Source: Zhengitettix transpicula (lineage: Eukaryota > Arthropoda > Insecta > Orthoptera > Tetrigidae). Taken from it: DNA of 64,000 nt. Under the pieces are notes generated by a model. The model saw nothing but the letters and a program-made list of their open reading frames with translations, was not told the origin of the DNA and made no database searches. The stretch lies in contig CM073590.1 in the NCBI GenBank assembly GCA_037074705.1, forward strand, positions 185,970,746-186,034,745, read 5' to 3'. Made by a program: the position numbers and the translations under genes. This document shows, piece by piece, positions 1 through 11,475 of this stretch. Every line of letters begins with the position of its first letter. The first letter of the stretch is position 1.

Positions 1-806
1 AAAGTAAAAAAAAAAACTGAAAAAAAAATTTCTAACTGAAATTTTTAAACAAAATAATTAAACATTCAAATATGTCAGAAAACATTATTTTAAATCATAA
101 TGTAGAATAATAAATGGAATTTAAATCTTGTGTATCCATTTTTTCGTTAATTAATTTTATATTGAACCTGATATCTAGCATTTCGCTCATCAAGCAAGGA
201 TAACAATTCATTTATGGATACATGTTTGGTTAGAACAGATTTTTTTAAAGTTTAGAAATAAAATTACGACTTTTGGTTAAACACAATTCAGATAAAGTTT
301 ATTTATAAATGCTTTCAAGTTAAGCTTCTTAATTTTAGTATTGTAGTAGTGTGTGTAGATGTTACAAGTATTTTTCTAAATATAATTAAAAATTATTTCA
401 AACAGTTGGCCTACGACCGATTAACCCACATACATTTGGCTACTTTTTGATTCTAAAATTATCCATAATTGAAATTTCATTTTCTCAGCGAATGAGCAAC
501 GAAACGAGATTTTTATTCACATTCAGAATACAACAAAGCATCAGAGCAACCAAGTTTTGTTATTTGCTTCCTCCGCGGTCCGAGACCACAATAAAGGACA
601 TAGCAGTTGGGCGGTCTGCGATGCGATGTAATTACCAGCACAAAAGTCGATGAACCACCTCGCCTTTCCTGTAATTTACTACTGCAGACGGCTTTCAATT
701 TGGTAGATCAACCATTGCATTACTAGCAAAAAAAAATGTCTGACCGATTTGGGACATTTCAAATATAAGCTTTATTAATATTAAGCAAAACGTAATTATA
801 AAAAAA
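1..806. other. AT-rich unassigned DNA
   Basis: No supported gene. The only open frames are short, overlapping frames on opposite strands around 447-698, which suggests chance. A moderately GC-richer patch near 560-690 has no recognisable product. I see no repeat shared with the rest of the window here. Confidence 0.55.
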
Positions 807-1041
807 TAGCCGAATACAGACAAAATAAGTGATAATATAAATACCACACAATGTTTCTGGGGTCCTTGTCCCTTTCTTAAGGTGCTAAGAAGAGCCTAGA
901 GCGACACAACTGTACTCGTCAGTTGACAAAACTCAAAAGCTGAGAAAACTCACCGACAAATTGGAGGGCAGAAGGGTTAGCGTAACAATAAGGGAGCAAC
1001 GACAATGGGAAAGCAGAAGGTTTAGCGTAAGAATAAGGGAT
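807..1041 (-). mobile_element. Penelope-like element 3' tail (degenerate)
   Basis: Read on the minus strand, this matches the tail of the PLE pair at 47.5-48.4 kb. Shared landmarks are the block containing AGGCTCTTCTTAGCACC, the stretch with GTTGTCAACTGACGA-like sequence, GAAAC followed by a TGTGTGGTATTTA-type block, and the terminal TTGTCTGTATT. The endonuclease reading frame is absent, so only the non-coding tail remains. The CTGACGA box preserved at 48.35 kb is changed here. Similarity to the other copies ends near 1041. Assignment to PLE rests on that copy, which encodes a GIY-YIG domain. Confidence 0.6.
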
Positions 1042-1700
1042 GTCTACACTATCTATTACGAGTTGTGCGGAACGGGATTAGGCGACACATAGTGAAGCCA
1101 CAGAACACGTTAACAAGTTTCGAAAAGCTGGCTATGGCGTCGGAAACACATTTTCTCAAATTCACATTCAGCTTATGAATAACTGCTTTGTTTTTTCTTT
1201 ATATTTTAAAACTGTATTTCAATAAATGAATGTGTTGTTCTGAAATTTTGTTAATATCCTTTTTGAGCCGTGTTGCGTGTAAAAGCAAGTCAAGTGAAAA
1301 ATATGGTAGTAATTATTACATTGCTGACATAAAAAGCGGTTTGTTAAATTTGGAAGAGGTACTTATTACAATATTTTGGATTTTTTTTATAAACGTAAGC
1401 TTCACCAACAAAACGGTGCTCTTTAAAATTTTAAAACTTGTTTCTTACTTTGCATTTTAGTTCAAAATATAGATTTGGAAGTTTCACGTGTGTTTGAGAA
1501 AAGGTTACGCTTTTATCCGACGAAGCGGAATATACAGACATCTGACAGTCAAAACAGCTGCATACAAAGCATATGAAACAAAACAACGGTACTTGATATT
1601 CCGTCTGAGGAAGAGATTTCGCTCCATAAAGTTGGCAGAACAAATTGTAGAAAGAATTTCCGTAATACGAAAATATTAAATATAATCTATTCAAGATAGA
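1042..1700. other. Unassigned stretch between PLE tail and LINE 3' end
   Basis: Small frames overlap on both strands (1230-1460 plus, 1431-1712 minus, 1488-1679 plus), as expected by chance. None resembles a known family. The segment 1490-1670 is slightly less AT-rich and could be an unrecognised repeat fragment. Confidence 0.5.
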
Positions 1701-2345
1701 TTTATTCACCATTAGCCCTCTTAAGAGGAAATAGGATTCTTCACAAATGTACAGTAGATAAATTTCATATAAACAGAATTAATATTAGTAGGTTACACAC
1801 ACACACACAAAATTCATATCTGTTCATATTTGTCTAGTCACTACAATCATACACACTATTTTTAAGAAACACGCACACGACACTAATCACTACCTGGTAT
1901 TCATCTCCTGTCGCTAGGTACGGAGGGATGTCGTCATAGATATTTACTAAAACAGAAAGCAGAGGCAGGAAAACAGAACCAAAAGGGGAAACTGGACAAA
2001 CTATTTATATATTTATAGCATATTCAGCAATTTTGTAGGCAAGGCAGTTCAACAAATGTGAGACCGATTCAAAAATTCGTGTACGGAGTAATAAGTTCCC
2101 TTTACATGAAAAGTTTTACACTCCTTGACGAATGAGTTGTAGTTGTTGATGTTCTTTACATGTTGAGGAAGACTGTTAAATAGTGCGATACCGGAATAAT
2201 GAACGCTAGACTCGTAGAGACTGTGGCTGTGCTTGTCATTGGGTATCGGAAAAGCAAACCTAACGTAACTAGCATTAACATAAATGATGAATTTCGTTGG
2301 GTAAGGGAAGCTTTGGATGCTAGAAATGGTCATATGTAGGGTTGT
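1701..2345 (-). mobile_element. 5'-truncated LINE, 3' end copy A
   Basis: Minus-strand non-LTR retrotransposon remnant. It holds the last part of the ORF2 C-terminal region followed by a 3' untranslated region of about 350 bases that includes a (TG)n tract (read here as CA repeats near 1796-1809). The 3' terminus, near GGCTAATGGTGAATAAA, recurs at 25.27 kb, and the two tails are nearly identical along several hundred bases, so the boundary is well supported. No poly(A) is visible. The clade is not resolved; it is of the jockey/CR1-like kind. Confidence 0.75.
2049..2333 (-). pseudogene. LINE ORF2 C-terminal fragment (copy A)
   Basis: A 94-residue open frame ending in a natural stop. Its second half shows the pattern typical of non-LTR retrotransposon ORF2 C-termini: HYSGIALFNSLPQHVK, then a spaced FVKECKTF, then YYSVHEFL close to the stop. 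In the intact family this region lies downstream of the reverse transcriptase domain; the polymerase itself is missing here. The first methionine is an accident of truncation, so this is not an independent gene. It is complementary to copy B, which keeps the preceding piece. Confidence 0.7.
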
Positions 2346-3528
2346 ATTGCAATGGTTAAAGGCAATGACTGTTGCGTAATATTACACTTAAATCAGGTAC
2401 ATGACCAATCACAATGTTCACTATGTCGAAGTATCGGGAACCTTTTACAGAGGTAAATTTAATACCATGTTAAATTATTTTATGTTTATTTCTTATGAAT
2501 AAGCTACATAAATTGTTTGAAACTATTGTACAGGTTTTTTTAAAAAAAAATGAAGATTAAAATGCAATTGGCATTGAGTTGGTCAATATCTTCTTCATGA
2601 GATAAAAAGATTTTTTACATCCAGTTTATTCATGGTTTGTCTTAGTGACGTCACTGGGTTGTGAGGTGGGAAGGGGAGACCAGTCTGGAGGCTTCACTTT
2701 CAGCTCTGTGGGTGATGTCACTGTGACGTAATGAGCCACTCAGGAGCGAAATAAGAGGACAGCAAGGAAAGAGTACTTTCACCCCAAGTCTTAAGCTATG
2801 ACGTCACCCTGACGTCATGGAAATGTAGGATTTCATTTCCGCGGAAAACTTCGCCTCCACTAATTTTCCACCCTCACCTTCGAATTGATCAATGGTACAG
2901 TATGATGTTTAGTATAATTACAATGCATTAATTACAGGGATGAGTAAAATAATAGGGGTAAACTGTAAAATTATATATTTATAAGGCTTGTTCAGAATTA
3001 TTATAAAAATCACATAATAATACTGGATAATCACAAAGTCTTTTCCTGGTTATAAAAATGTTGGAAAAAAGTTTAGCATAGCTTTTCTCCGTTTTATTCG
3101 CCCAACAGGTAGTGCAGCTGTTAGCGTACCTGGGGTAAATTATTAACTAAACGGCGTTGATGAAGGAGAAAAGAATAATGAGTTTTCTGTTTCTGTAAAA
3201 AAATTCACCACTTTCTATTTAACGCCATTTTGGACGTTGTTATTGACAGGTTGCTCCAAACGTGAAGACAAGTAAGCCAAAGAAATGGATATTTTTAATG
3301 ATACTGCTAGCGTTTGTGACTTTACTAGCAATTAAGTAAGTAAAGCAAACGTGGAACTAGTTCGCCGTCCACTTAGTTCTATAAAATCAACTCGTCGTTG
3401 AACCAGAAATGGTAATTCTTATTATTTTTCATGTTCGGCGGGAATCCAAGTAAGATTTGCTACTGGAAACTCCGCTGAATGAAAATTGAATATTAATATA
3501 GTTATATTAATATATTTATTGTTGGTTT

Positions 3529-3533
<5 letters not shown>
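2346..3533. other. Unassigned DNA with a GC-richer patch
   Basis: No gene supported. The segment from about 2630 to 2880 is less AT-rich than its surroundings and holds a cluster of TGACGTCA-type sites (listed separately). The rest, to the (TA)n tract, is AT-rich and shows no recognised repeat. Confidence 0.5.
2645..2819. promoter_or_regulatory. Cluster of CRE/ATF-like TGACGTCA sites
   Basis: Full or near-full sites lie at 2645-2654 (GTGACGTCAC), 2713-2732 (TGATGTCA and TGACGTAA back to back), 2798-2807 (ATGACGTCAC) and 2810-2819 (TGACGTCATG). TGACGTCA is the palindromic site bound by CREB/ATF bZIP factors. Five sites in 175 bases is more than expected by chance in AT-rich DNA. No promoter, transcript or nearby gene is visible, so a regulatory role is inference; the segment may be an unrecognised repeat. 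Confidence 0.35.

Positions 3534-3574
<41 letters not shown>
3534..3574. repeat. (TA)n microsatellite
   Basis: About 20 uninterrupted AT dinucleotides. It is followed directly by a TGTAAA start resembling the left edge of the minus-strand LTR-like elements elsewhere in the window. Confidence 0.95.
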
Positions 3575-3577
<3 letters not shown>

Positions 3578-3578
<1 letters not shown>

Positions 3579-4468
3579 TGTAAAGAATTATTTTTGTGGG
3601 CTGGGTTTTTAAGTTAAATAAAAAAATATTGACCATTAAAGAAATTTTATATAAGTTTATTACAGTTAAACATGAAAAACTCTTATCTCAGGCACCTGCG
3701 GTTTTTACGTAGAAGGGATCTGCTGCCCGTAGCAAATACGTACTGCTATTCTGTGTTGTGTTGCTTGCTGTAGCTCTCGTACCGACGTCTCCGTATCTCA
3801 CAGCCGGCAGAACGGGTTAAGTGCAGTGATGACTTCAGTCAGGACCATTGCAAGGCGTCGACTCAGGGCTTGACCACTGGCTAAGGCGTCGGCCTCCGGG
3901 ATTAATTGCTGGCAAGCCGTCGTACTAAATTGTGTGGCTTCGATGAACTCTTCACTAACAAATTGTGGCCCCTTTCTCACGACGATTCTGACTCGGACTA
4001 TATCAGAGGCAACAACTTGGAAAAATTTACAGCAGAACTCATGAGATTTGTAGATCGGTGACACTTAAAACGTATACACGTAACACAATGTGGATAATCA
4101 CATCCACCAGCTGCGGTGAGCGCAGAACAACTGTTCAGTTTCACAAGCTTATCTCCGTTCTCTCCAATATAGCCTCCCATTCTTTAACTTTTTTCATTAT
4201 TAGAAAACTTCGTCAAAATGTCAGTTTCACCGATTCTTCCATTGTTACAAGAGTTATAGCACGCAGCTGCAGTTCCGTAGTCGACAATGGCCAACTATTC
4301 TGTCATGTTGAGGCCAACAGTTGAGACAGGACACGAAAATTACTTGGATGGAAATATTAATCTCCTCCACCCCCACGCACGCGCACGATTTCGAATTCTC
4401 AAAACCACAGCAAACAACACTTCCGAGATAAAGCAAAACTAAACCAAAATAAACGCGTTACACTATAT
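3578..4468 (-). mobile_element. Doubtful LTR-like element L0
   Basis: It begins with TGTAAAGAATTA immediately after a (TA)n tract. Read on the minus strand it carries CCTGAGATAAGAG (near 3686-3698), identical over 13 bases to the internal block of element L4. The distance from that block to a GTTACACTATAT end near 4459-4468 (about 775 bases) falls in the range of the other copies. The terminal sequence is poorly conserved and the rest is not clearly alignable. Overlapping frames of 60-88 residues on both strands have no recognised product. Confidence 0.3.
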
Positions 4469-4893
4469 TGTAGAGTACATTATTTGTTTGTTTTCAAACT
4501 TTGTAATTGTAATAATTTATTATTTACCTGTAATATTATTTCATCAACCGAGGATGAATAATAAATGTAAATAGCGCAACAAAAGTTGTTAAATTTCTTC
4601 ATAAACGACTAGACTTTCATGCCTATAAATTACAAACTACTATGGATTGACCAAGACGTGCTGAATTTGAAATACCCGATGAATAGCTGCCAATAACGAT
4701 TACTAAAATTATTTCTTCATCATATTAATTAATGTTTCATATAAACGGTGACGGATATGATCCTAATGTGCAAATTGGGGGCTCGGAGAATCCACATGTT
4801 TCTATACAAGAGACAGAAACAGTGTTAAATTGTTTTCGCGGAGATAAATATCAGAAGTAACGTTTACTTAAACGGGGCCTATCGGATCAGAGC
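4469..4893. other. AT-rich spacer
   Basis: No open frame of note, no recognised repeat and no RNA gene. It ends where the R500 5' hairpin block begins. Confidence 0.5.
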
Positions 4894-5433
4894 TTGCGAG
4901 GGCTATTCTCTCGCAGGCAATACCTGCGAGGGATCTTCTCTCGCAGGCAGAACCTTGTAGGAGAGATACGAAGGGGCTACCTTGGGGGATGCCTTTTCCT
5001 CTCCGTTTCTGAACTAAGGTTCCCACATGCCGAGGCACCTCGGCCTGTTTTGAGAGGTGTATGTTCCAGGGTCACAGACCTTGGGCATACAGTAAGTGTT
5101 GTCCGCTATTCCCATAGGAATAGTCGGCCAGCTGCCTCCTAAATTGGTCGAGGCACGGAGAAGGGAATGCTGCGTCCCCACAGCAAACTCGTCTCCCGCT
5201 ATAGGAAGGGCGTGGGACAAGTACCCAATGCCCAGCCTACCTGATGCAGGTTTTTCTAGGGTTTTCCCTGCATTTCTTTAGGCGAATACCGGGTAGGATC
5301 CGGGGGCCCTAGTTAACCCTTGGCTACCTTCCTCTACCCTTCTGCATCCCTACTTTCAAATCCCTTCCTATGCTATTGAAGGGGAGTTGCCCAACGTGGA
5401 ATAACCCTCATGTTGCCTGTTGCCCTAAAAAAA
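4894..5433 (+). repeat. R500 copy 1 (near full length)
   Basis: The best reference copy of the GC-rich interspersed family. Landmarks in order: a 5' block with repeated TCTCGCAGG motifs, CTCTCCGTTTCTGAACTAAGG, GCCGAGGCACCTCGGCCTG, CCAGCTGCCTCCTAAATTGG, GATGCAGGTTTTTCTAGGG, GGGTAGGATCC, GTTAACCCTTGGCTACC, AAGGGGAGTTGCCC, and a 3' end TGTTGCCCT followed by seven A. It is GC-rich against an AT-rich background. The A-run tail suggests retroposition, but no tRNA, 7SL or 5S head is recognised. The open frames inside it (5014-5220 minus, 4894-5142 plus, 5096-5281 plus) also occur in other copies and are treated as incidental. Confidence 0.85.
4910..4930. repeat. CTCGCAGG hairpin at R500 5' end
   Basis: CTCGCAGG (4910-4917) and CCTGCGAG (4923-4930) are perfect reverse complements around a five-base loop. 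A further TCTCGCAGG follows at about 4940. Similar TCTCGCAGG or TCTCACAG motifs mark the same end of copies 3, 5, 6, 14, 16 and 17, so this is the family's 5' signature rather than a terminator of a host gene. Confidence 0.7.
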
Positions 5434-6827
5434 TACTTAAACGGTTGTCATCTGCTTATAGAACGTCAGTTAGAAGAATTAAAAACAACATGTTTCATCA
5501 CCGCTGGGGAGTTTGTCAATTACTGGACGCAAAATTTCATGGAATGTGGATTACGATTTTAAACCAAACGCAAACCGCCCGCGGCAGACGTCTGGAAAGT
5601 TAAGGTTAGGTGAAATAGGGTGGAAAGGAAATACGAAAGCAATCGGGGTTGTGAATGCCGTAACAATGCGTTACAGAGAAAGACTACCAACGATAATGTA
5701 CATTAGGAGTATCGCAATACATGGAAAAACATGGAGATTTGATTTTGTGCTGGTAATTTATCTTTTTTTTTTTAAAATTAGGGAAAGACGGGAAATGCAT
5801 TTTTTAACATATCACTTTGAAGAAGACAGTAACTTAAGATATAATGAACAGTAAAGGTGGAAAGACCAAGATCCTCCGCTGGAGTGTCGGAGGGTGACTC
5901 CAGATTTTTTCAGAGCTTTCCGAGGAGTTTTGAATTGCGGATCCAATTATAATTCCAAAATGCCTTCAAAAAGTTAAAACATTGTCAGATTTTAATTTAG
6001 ACTTACATTCCCACGCCAGGGACAAAAGTGCAAGGAGATACTACATTTGGTTTCAGATGAGGTAAGGCAGACAATGATCGCGACGGCCAACCTGTCGTAC
6101 CCGCTTTCATCCTGTGTCCCCTTAGTGTCATACTCACCATTAAATAATGATTCTAAATTATAATGACAGTATGGGCTGCTAACAAAGTCTCCGCCCTCTC
6201 CTGATATTACTCAAATTAATTTTTTGTTCTTTAAGTGTTGGCTAGAGGGCTTAGTAATTTACTAGGATGAAAGATGCTGTGTTTAGTGATACAGATTTGG
6301 TTAGAACTACTCCCTTCACATTATCCCAGCTTCAGTTTCCGAATACATTGCCGAAAATTGTCTTATTAAAAACACAGAATTATTTACAAACATATGTTAA
6401 AGTTTCAAGATGGAAAAATCTCGAGCGGCCCGGTCCTTATACTTTATATCTTGATACTTTAATTCAATTTACTAGCCTATATGTCTGAAGCTTCTTCTGT
6501 TAGTTCTGAAGAAACATGTCTAATTATTATTTATTTTTGCACACAAAGTCTTATAATTAGAAGAGGAAAAATGCTCTCCCTTAATTTTTTTTCAAGTGAA
6601 ACTGCAACATACGAATTCATATTTTAACAATGGTACATTATTATTGTGTGTTGTTGTTCTGATTTTCCATTGTCCAAGAAAACAGATACGAAAGTGTATA
6701 GATGTCTGGAATCGATATTTATAGAGTGGCCGGAGCCGTGTGCTCAGCTTTGATTGATATTCTTCTCTCCTGAAGACGAAACTCCGGACTCTTTCTTCTT
6801 CTTAGACAATTGAGAACCTAAACAATG
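5434..6827. other. Unassigned DNA between R500 copies 1 and 2
   Basis: Contains the 106-base repeat listed separately. The open frames at 5370-5603, 5513-5854 and 6267-6488 (60-113 residues) overlap repeat sequence or have no recognisable domain. A short inverted motif, CTGGAGT...ACTCCAG, occurs near 5880-5903. No gene is supported. Confidence 0.5.
5670..5777 (+). repeat. 106-bp dispersed repeat, copy 1
   Basis: Matches 9838-9943 in opposite orientation with about five differences in roughly 100 bases by eye. Both copies end at one side in a homopolymer run (T here, A there). A short SINE or LINE tail is possible; the family is not recognised. Confidence 0.75.
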
Positions 6828-7290
6828 CGAGGTTCTCTCGTTGTGGAATGACGGAGAGGGCTACCTTCGGATATGCCTTTTCCTCTCTCCGTTTTTGAAC
6901 TACGGTTCCCACAAGCCGACGCAAGAGGTATTTGCTTCGGGATTACAGACCTTGGGTATACGGTAATAGTTAAACTGTTCCTATTGGAACAGTCGGCCAA
7001 CTGCCTTTTAAACTGGCCGAGGCGCGGGAAGCAGCGCCCCGCAGCAAACTCCTCTCTAGCCATCGGAAGGGCGGGGGACAAGTAGCAAGCGCCCGACCTA
7101 CTTGATGTAGGTTTTCTAGGGTTTGTCCTGTATCACTTTTAGGCGAATGCCGGGTAGGATCCTTAAAATATAGCCCGGCGGCCCTAGTTAACCCTTGGAT
7201 TCCTTCACCCCTTTCAAATACCTTCCTATGCTATTAAAGGGGAGTTGCCACCATGTGGATTACCATCATGTAGCCTGTTACTCTAAAAAA
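6828..7290 (+). repeat. R500 copy 2
   Basis: Near full length in family terms, with a diverged 5' part (GGTTCTCTCG at its start) and a normal 3' end, TGTTACTCT followed by seven A. It carries TTTTCTAGGGTTTGTCC, GCGAATGCCGGGTAGGATCC and AAGGGGAGTTGCC. Frames at 6818-7081 (minus) and 6873-7085 (plus) lie within it and are not gene evidence. Confidence 0.8.
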
Positions 7291-9600
7291 ACCTAAGAAA
7301 CAGCAATATTAATAATGCACGATACGAGAATTACGAAATGATTTCTGGATTTTTCTCCTTCCGAAGTTTCTCTGTTATAAAATAATAAAATCTGACTCAT
7401 AATTTCGTGGAAAACTATGTCTCTGCCAGAATGCTTATTTTGATTTTAAATCAATAGAACTCGAGGGAGATGAAACCGAGAAAAATAAAAATAGTTTATT
7501 TTGTTCTTTTTTTTTACCAAAACTTACCAAACTACTCTATAATATTTATAATCGAGGCGTAATCGCTTTCGAAATACGGCAGCGAGTAATAGGACAACGT
7601 TTTTTCATGTCAGTATATTAAATTATGACTAGTTGAGGTTAAGATGGTAGCATAACTGCGCCTGTAGGTGACGTGATGTAGCGGACTCTGCGTCGCCCTG
7701 ACGTCGCCGAGGGCGCCGCTCTCTTCAGAGGAAGAGTCCTCGTAAACCAGGGACGCCTTGTGATGCCATAACTGCCTCGTTACGTCCACGTTCCTCGTAA
7801 CTGTGAATACACGCTGTACTTAGTTTACTCCTACAACCATGGCCGCAAATCAGTGACTGTAGTAACATTTCACATTTTGATTGAATCATACTAAACTCTC
7901 TTAACATTCAGGTCAAGAGCTACGATTAATGCTGAATGAATTCGGTATTGCGTCACTCAGTGGCAGCTACAAACCAAATAAAAATAATGAGAAAATCATG
8001 ATGTACAGAAACAAAATAATTTGTTTTGTCCGTAACGTTTCGTCCATTAGGGATCGGGAATCAAAGTAATCTAATATCCTTTCTATCTATCGCTTTAATT
8101 TTTTTTCCTTTTTCCAATAAACCAGCGCGACCTATTTCGGTGTAACTGTCTCGTTGTTTTTAGAAATATCAAAATGTCATCCCCAATCTTGACACAAAAT
8201 GGCGGAATTTCGAAAAGCTTGATTTTTGTATTAAAAACTACTCGAACAATTTCGTTGCTGTAAGAATGCATTTAGACATAGCCTACGAAACAGCTGTAAT
8301 CCATCAAGAGTCAGTAGAGCCGGATGTCCAAAGAACAATAACTGAGACTTTAACTCTTTCCGAGAAATGTTGGCTTCTGGAGGAAGCAAGAGGAACTTCA
8401 AACTGGAGCCACCAAATTAATAGAAATACTCTGTCTGGAAAGTATGTGAAAAACGCCACTTGTCCAAATCTGCTAGTTTTATGGTTACGGGTTTGATTTT
8501 TTTGACTTTACGTTATTCTTATTTAAACTCATAGTATTATTACCATAATCTATTATCCTAAATGCAGTTCCCACGAATCGGATATTTGTTCTGTGTAAAC
8601 TGTGTTGTATTCTGTTGGCATAGCGATAAATATTTTAAACGTTGTTAGATCCTAGAAGTTGATTATATTTTCTTTTCCTTGAATTCAAATATTTTTATTA
8701 TATTACTGAAAGAATTGGGTACATTTAAGGTCTGAAATTACTTTTAACCGTAAATATGTCTCAAGAGATAATAGGACACTATTACTGATATATAGCATAA
8801 GAACTCTTAGTAAAGAAGTACTGTTCCATAACGAGGACTTTCAAACAATGAATAATTGACACAGGTTAAAGTGATGGATGGCCTACTTATTATATTTTAG
8901 GTAATTATTTGCGTAATATAATTTCGAGTTTTCAGAGTTATCGCTTAATGTAAAGCTGTTAATTATTGGTGTCAAATTGGAAAGACCACTGTTTTTTTAA
9001 ATATTTGTGAATAATTGCAGTGTTTCAAATCCCGTGGCTTTAATATTGTTTATTCTGGCGACAGAAGAATTAATCATTTTTCTGGTAATTACGTATTTGA
9101 TAAAAACAATTATGTGCATCAAATTCATAAGAACGATCATTATCAACAGACACTATTCGCAATTAACTACAACTTAACTACAACTACAACTTAAAGGAAC
9201 TAAATTTATTGTTTTGATTGTGTAGTGTATTTAATAAGAAACACTGGTTATATAAGTTAAATTTTAAAAATTATTCTTATTGGCTTAATTCAGAATCCCA
9301 TAACATTTTTCATACATTCAGTTAGTGACATTTTATTCCCTTATATTTGTAATAAGTTTATGATCAGAACACATTTGCGCCTAGAGATATAATAATCTCA
9401 TTAATGGCACAAAACAGGATATAAATTACCTTATTCTTAAAGATGGTAACACGTAATTAAGTGTTGGATAGTCTAACAGTCCTAATAATAAATGACTGTA
9501 TTTTATTATCAGTTTTAATACTGCTATAATTTAATACAAGTACTAGACTTAGTTTTTGTGAAGATAGTTGGATTAGTCATGTAAATAATTATAGGAATGG
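7291..9600. other. Unassigned DNA with one GC-rich patch
   Basis: From about 7640 to 7860 the sequence is GC-richer and CpG-rich, including a segment near 7690-7720 with several CG dinucleotides. It could be a host CpG-rich element or exon, but no frame is convincing. The plus-strand frame at 8266-8496 (76 residues) has reasonable composition but no recognisable motif. The rest is AT-rich. Confidence 0.45.
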
Positions 9601-9740
9601 AAATCAGTGGTTTAGTGTGACGGAGAATCGAACCACTGACCACGTGTCAAATACAAAATGTCTCATGTAAGATGATAGTAGTCCGGCAGTTGTCCTGGTA
9701 AGCCAAGGCAGTCAATAGGCTGTCGAGCCATCGAATAATA
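9601..9740 (-). repeat. tRNA-like SINE remnant (candidate)
   Basis: On the minus strand GGTTCGATTCT (9634 down to 9624) fits the RNA polymerase III B box, and CAGTGGTTCGATTCTCCG looks like a tRNA T-arm. A weak A-box-like TGGCTTACCAGG lies about 70 bases upstream, a longer gap than in a normal tRNA. It cannot fold as a functional tRNA and I see no second copy, so this is a candidate only. Confidence 0.4.
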
Positions 9741-9837
9741 TATAATTACAGGAACGATTAAAACTATTTAATTTCTTCTGACATGATCCCAATGGACTTA
9801 TTTTACTAATTGATGTGACTGTTTCCTATTCATAAAT

Positions 9838-9943
9838 TTTCAAAAAAAAAAGATAAATTACTAGCACAAAATCAAACCTCCATGTTTTCCCGTGTATTGC
9901 GATACTCCTAATGTACATTATCGTTGGTAGCCTTTCTCTGTAA
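9838..9943 (-). repeat. 106-bp dispersed repeat, copy 2
   Basis: Inverted relative to the copy at 5670-5777 and nearly identical to it. It begins with a run of ten A after CA and ends near CTTTCTCTGTAA. The high similarity suggests a recent family or a local inverted duplication. Confidence 0.75.
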
Positions 9944-11475
9944 ATTACTTCACCTTATTGCAACCATTTTTGTTTAATTTTTTATTCTAAATATAATTGA
10001 CTATTCATTTATTTCATTCCCGTAAATATCTTGGAGGTACTTGATTGAAATTTTAATTTCTTATCCTAAAATTTGTGTTGAACAAAGACTTTGTCTTACA
10101 AACTTTAAATAACAAAGTTTGCGTCTTTCTTTTATATTTTAATTTAAGTGTTCATCTACGTCCGCACTTCTCTTTATTCAATGTTGTCAACGTTGGTATA
10201 GCATCTATTCAGATTTTGTACTAAATTTCATTTAGTTAAGCTTCTGGAGGGGAAAAAATATTTATTGCAACTGTCCGGACAAAATCTATATTAATTGTAT
10301 ATTATCCTTTTCTGACCAATCAAAATTGTTAAAATACCCTTCGAAGTAGCGCTGGCAGAAAATTATTCCGGTTAGAGTTTTTGCTCTGTTGTCATTTAGG
10401 ACTCTTGCAGATGACTCAAGCAATAGCTCGATGTAGGCAACGAAGATCTACGGACGTTGGGACAAATTGTGGCGGGAAGAAATTGGCTCGATTTACCAGT
10501 CCCATATTTGGCAACGAGATTGATTTTCTCTCCTGCCTATTTTATCCTGTTGCGACTATGATTGTTAAAACTTATCTCTAAGACGAAACATTAATTTCAA
10601 TCCGCAATTTCCCAGATATATTCTCACATTCTGTCTTTCCCAGACCCTTTCACGTTGAATGCATTCATAGAACTGTACATTTTATAAAACTGAAATAAGT
10701 AAATATTGTTTAACCTGATCCTAAAGCCGTTGATTGGATGGGCAAGAACTCAAAAGTCTCAAGTAGAAGAATGTGCTAGGCACAATGATTACTATAAAAT
10801 GTCCGGGAATTCTGAGAGGGAATGTTGGCAGGCTGATATGGAGTATCGACTCTCGCTGGCGTCAAGTGCGGTCCTCCATAAGGCGTCGCTCTCACGACAA
10901 AGGGGGCTCGAAATTCCTGAGGTAACAGCCGCGAATTCGCACAATGCCCGCTATTACGCAATCCACTGCCTCCGTAAGCACAACACGGCCGCAGGACCAG
11001 AAGACAACCGCCTAATTAGCTCGCACCTCTTGTGCACAATATTCCCCGGGCCCAAGCATTTACGCGTACAGAGACAGAGACGTACAATTCCATACCCCAT
11101 AATGGAGGCCCGTTATCGGCTTTCTCGCGTAAGTACTGAGGAGAAAAATCTTAATAGAATTATTTTGCAACGACGAAAATTCTTAAAATATAATATCCTG
11201 TGGAAGTTTAATTAGGAGCTGGGGCGAGTGTGCCGCAATACTACGAGGTAGCGCTTGAAGGTACGCAAATTGTTACGGAACTCTGAAACACAATTGTTGA
11301 TGTAAATGGTGCAAATATACAGAATTAAGAAATATATAAAACTGTCCTATAAAATAAGATATATTAATACCTATAATTTTATTTCAATTGGGGAAGAAAT
11401 GCCTTGTACTGAGTGTTGGGAATACAAAATTATCTGGGGATGAAATTGGAGTATTAGGAATGCGATTTTGTATAT
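9944..11475. other. Unassigned DNA with a 169-codon frame
   Basis: From about 10380 to 11210 base composition is less AT-rich. The frame at 10706-11215 (plus, 169 residues, rich in R, N and S) is the longest in the window outside repeats, but no domain, signal peptide or family is recognisable, and a minus-strand frame (10776-10961) overlaps it. I would not call a gene without transcript or homology support. Confidence 0.4.

Noticed and set aside
5014..5220. R500 antisense frame as a conserved protein gene
   Set aside because: Occurs only inside repeat copies, with many replacement differences between copies and no recognisable domain.
8028..8060. Another PLE or hammerhead tail (reverse GGACGAAACGTTAC)
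   Set aside because: Only the GACGAAACG piece matches; no CTGATGA-like box or other PLE tail sequence is alongside.
10706..11215. 169-codon frame as a host gene
   Set aside because: No domain or family recognised and no visible splice or promoter context; kept only as a described stretch.
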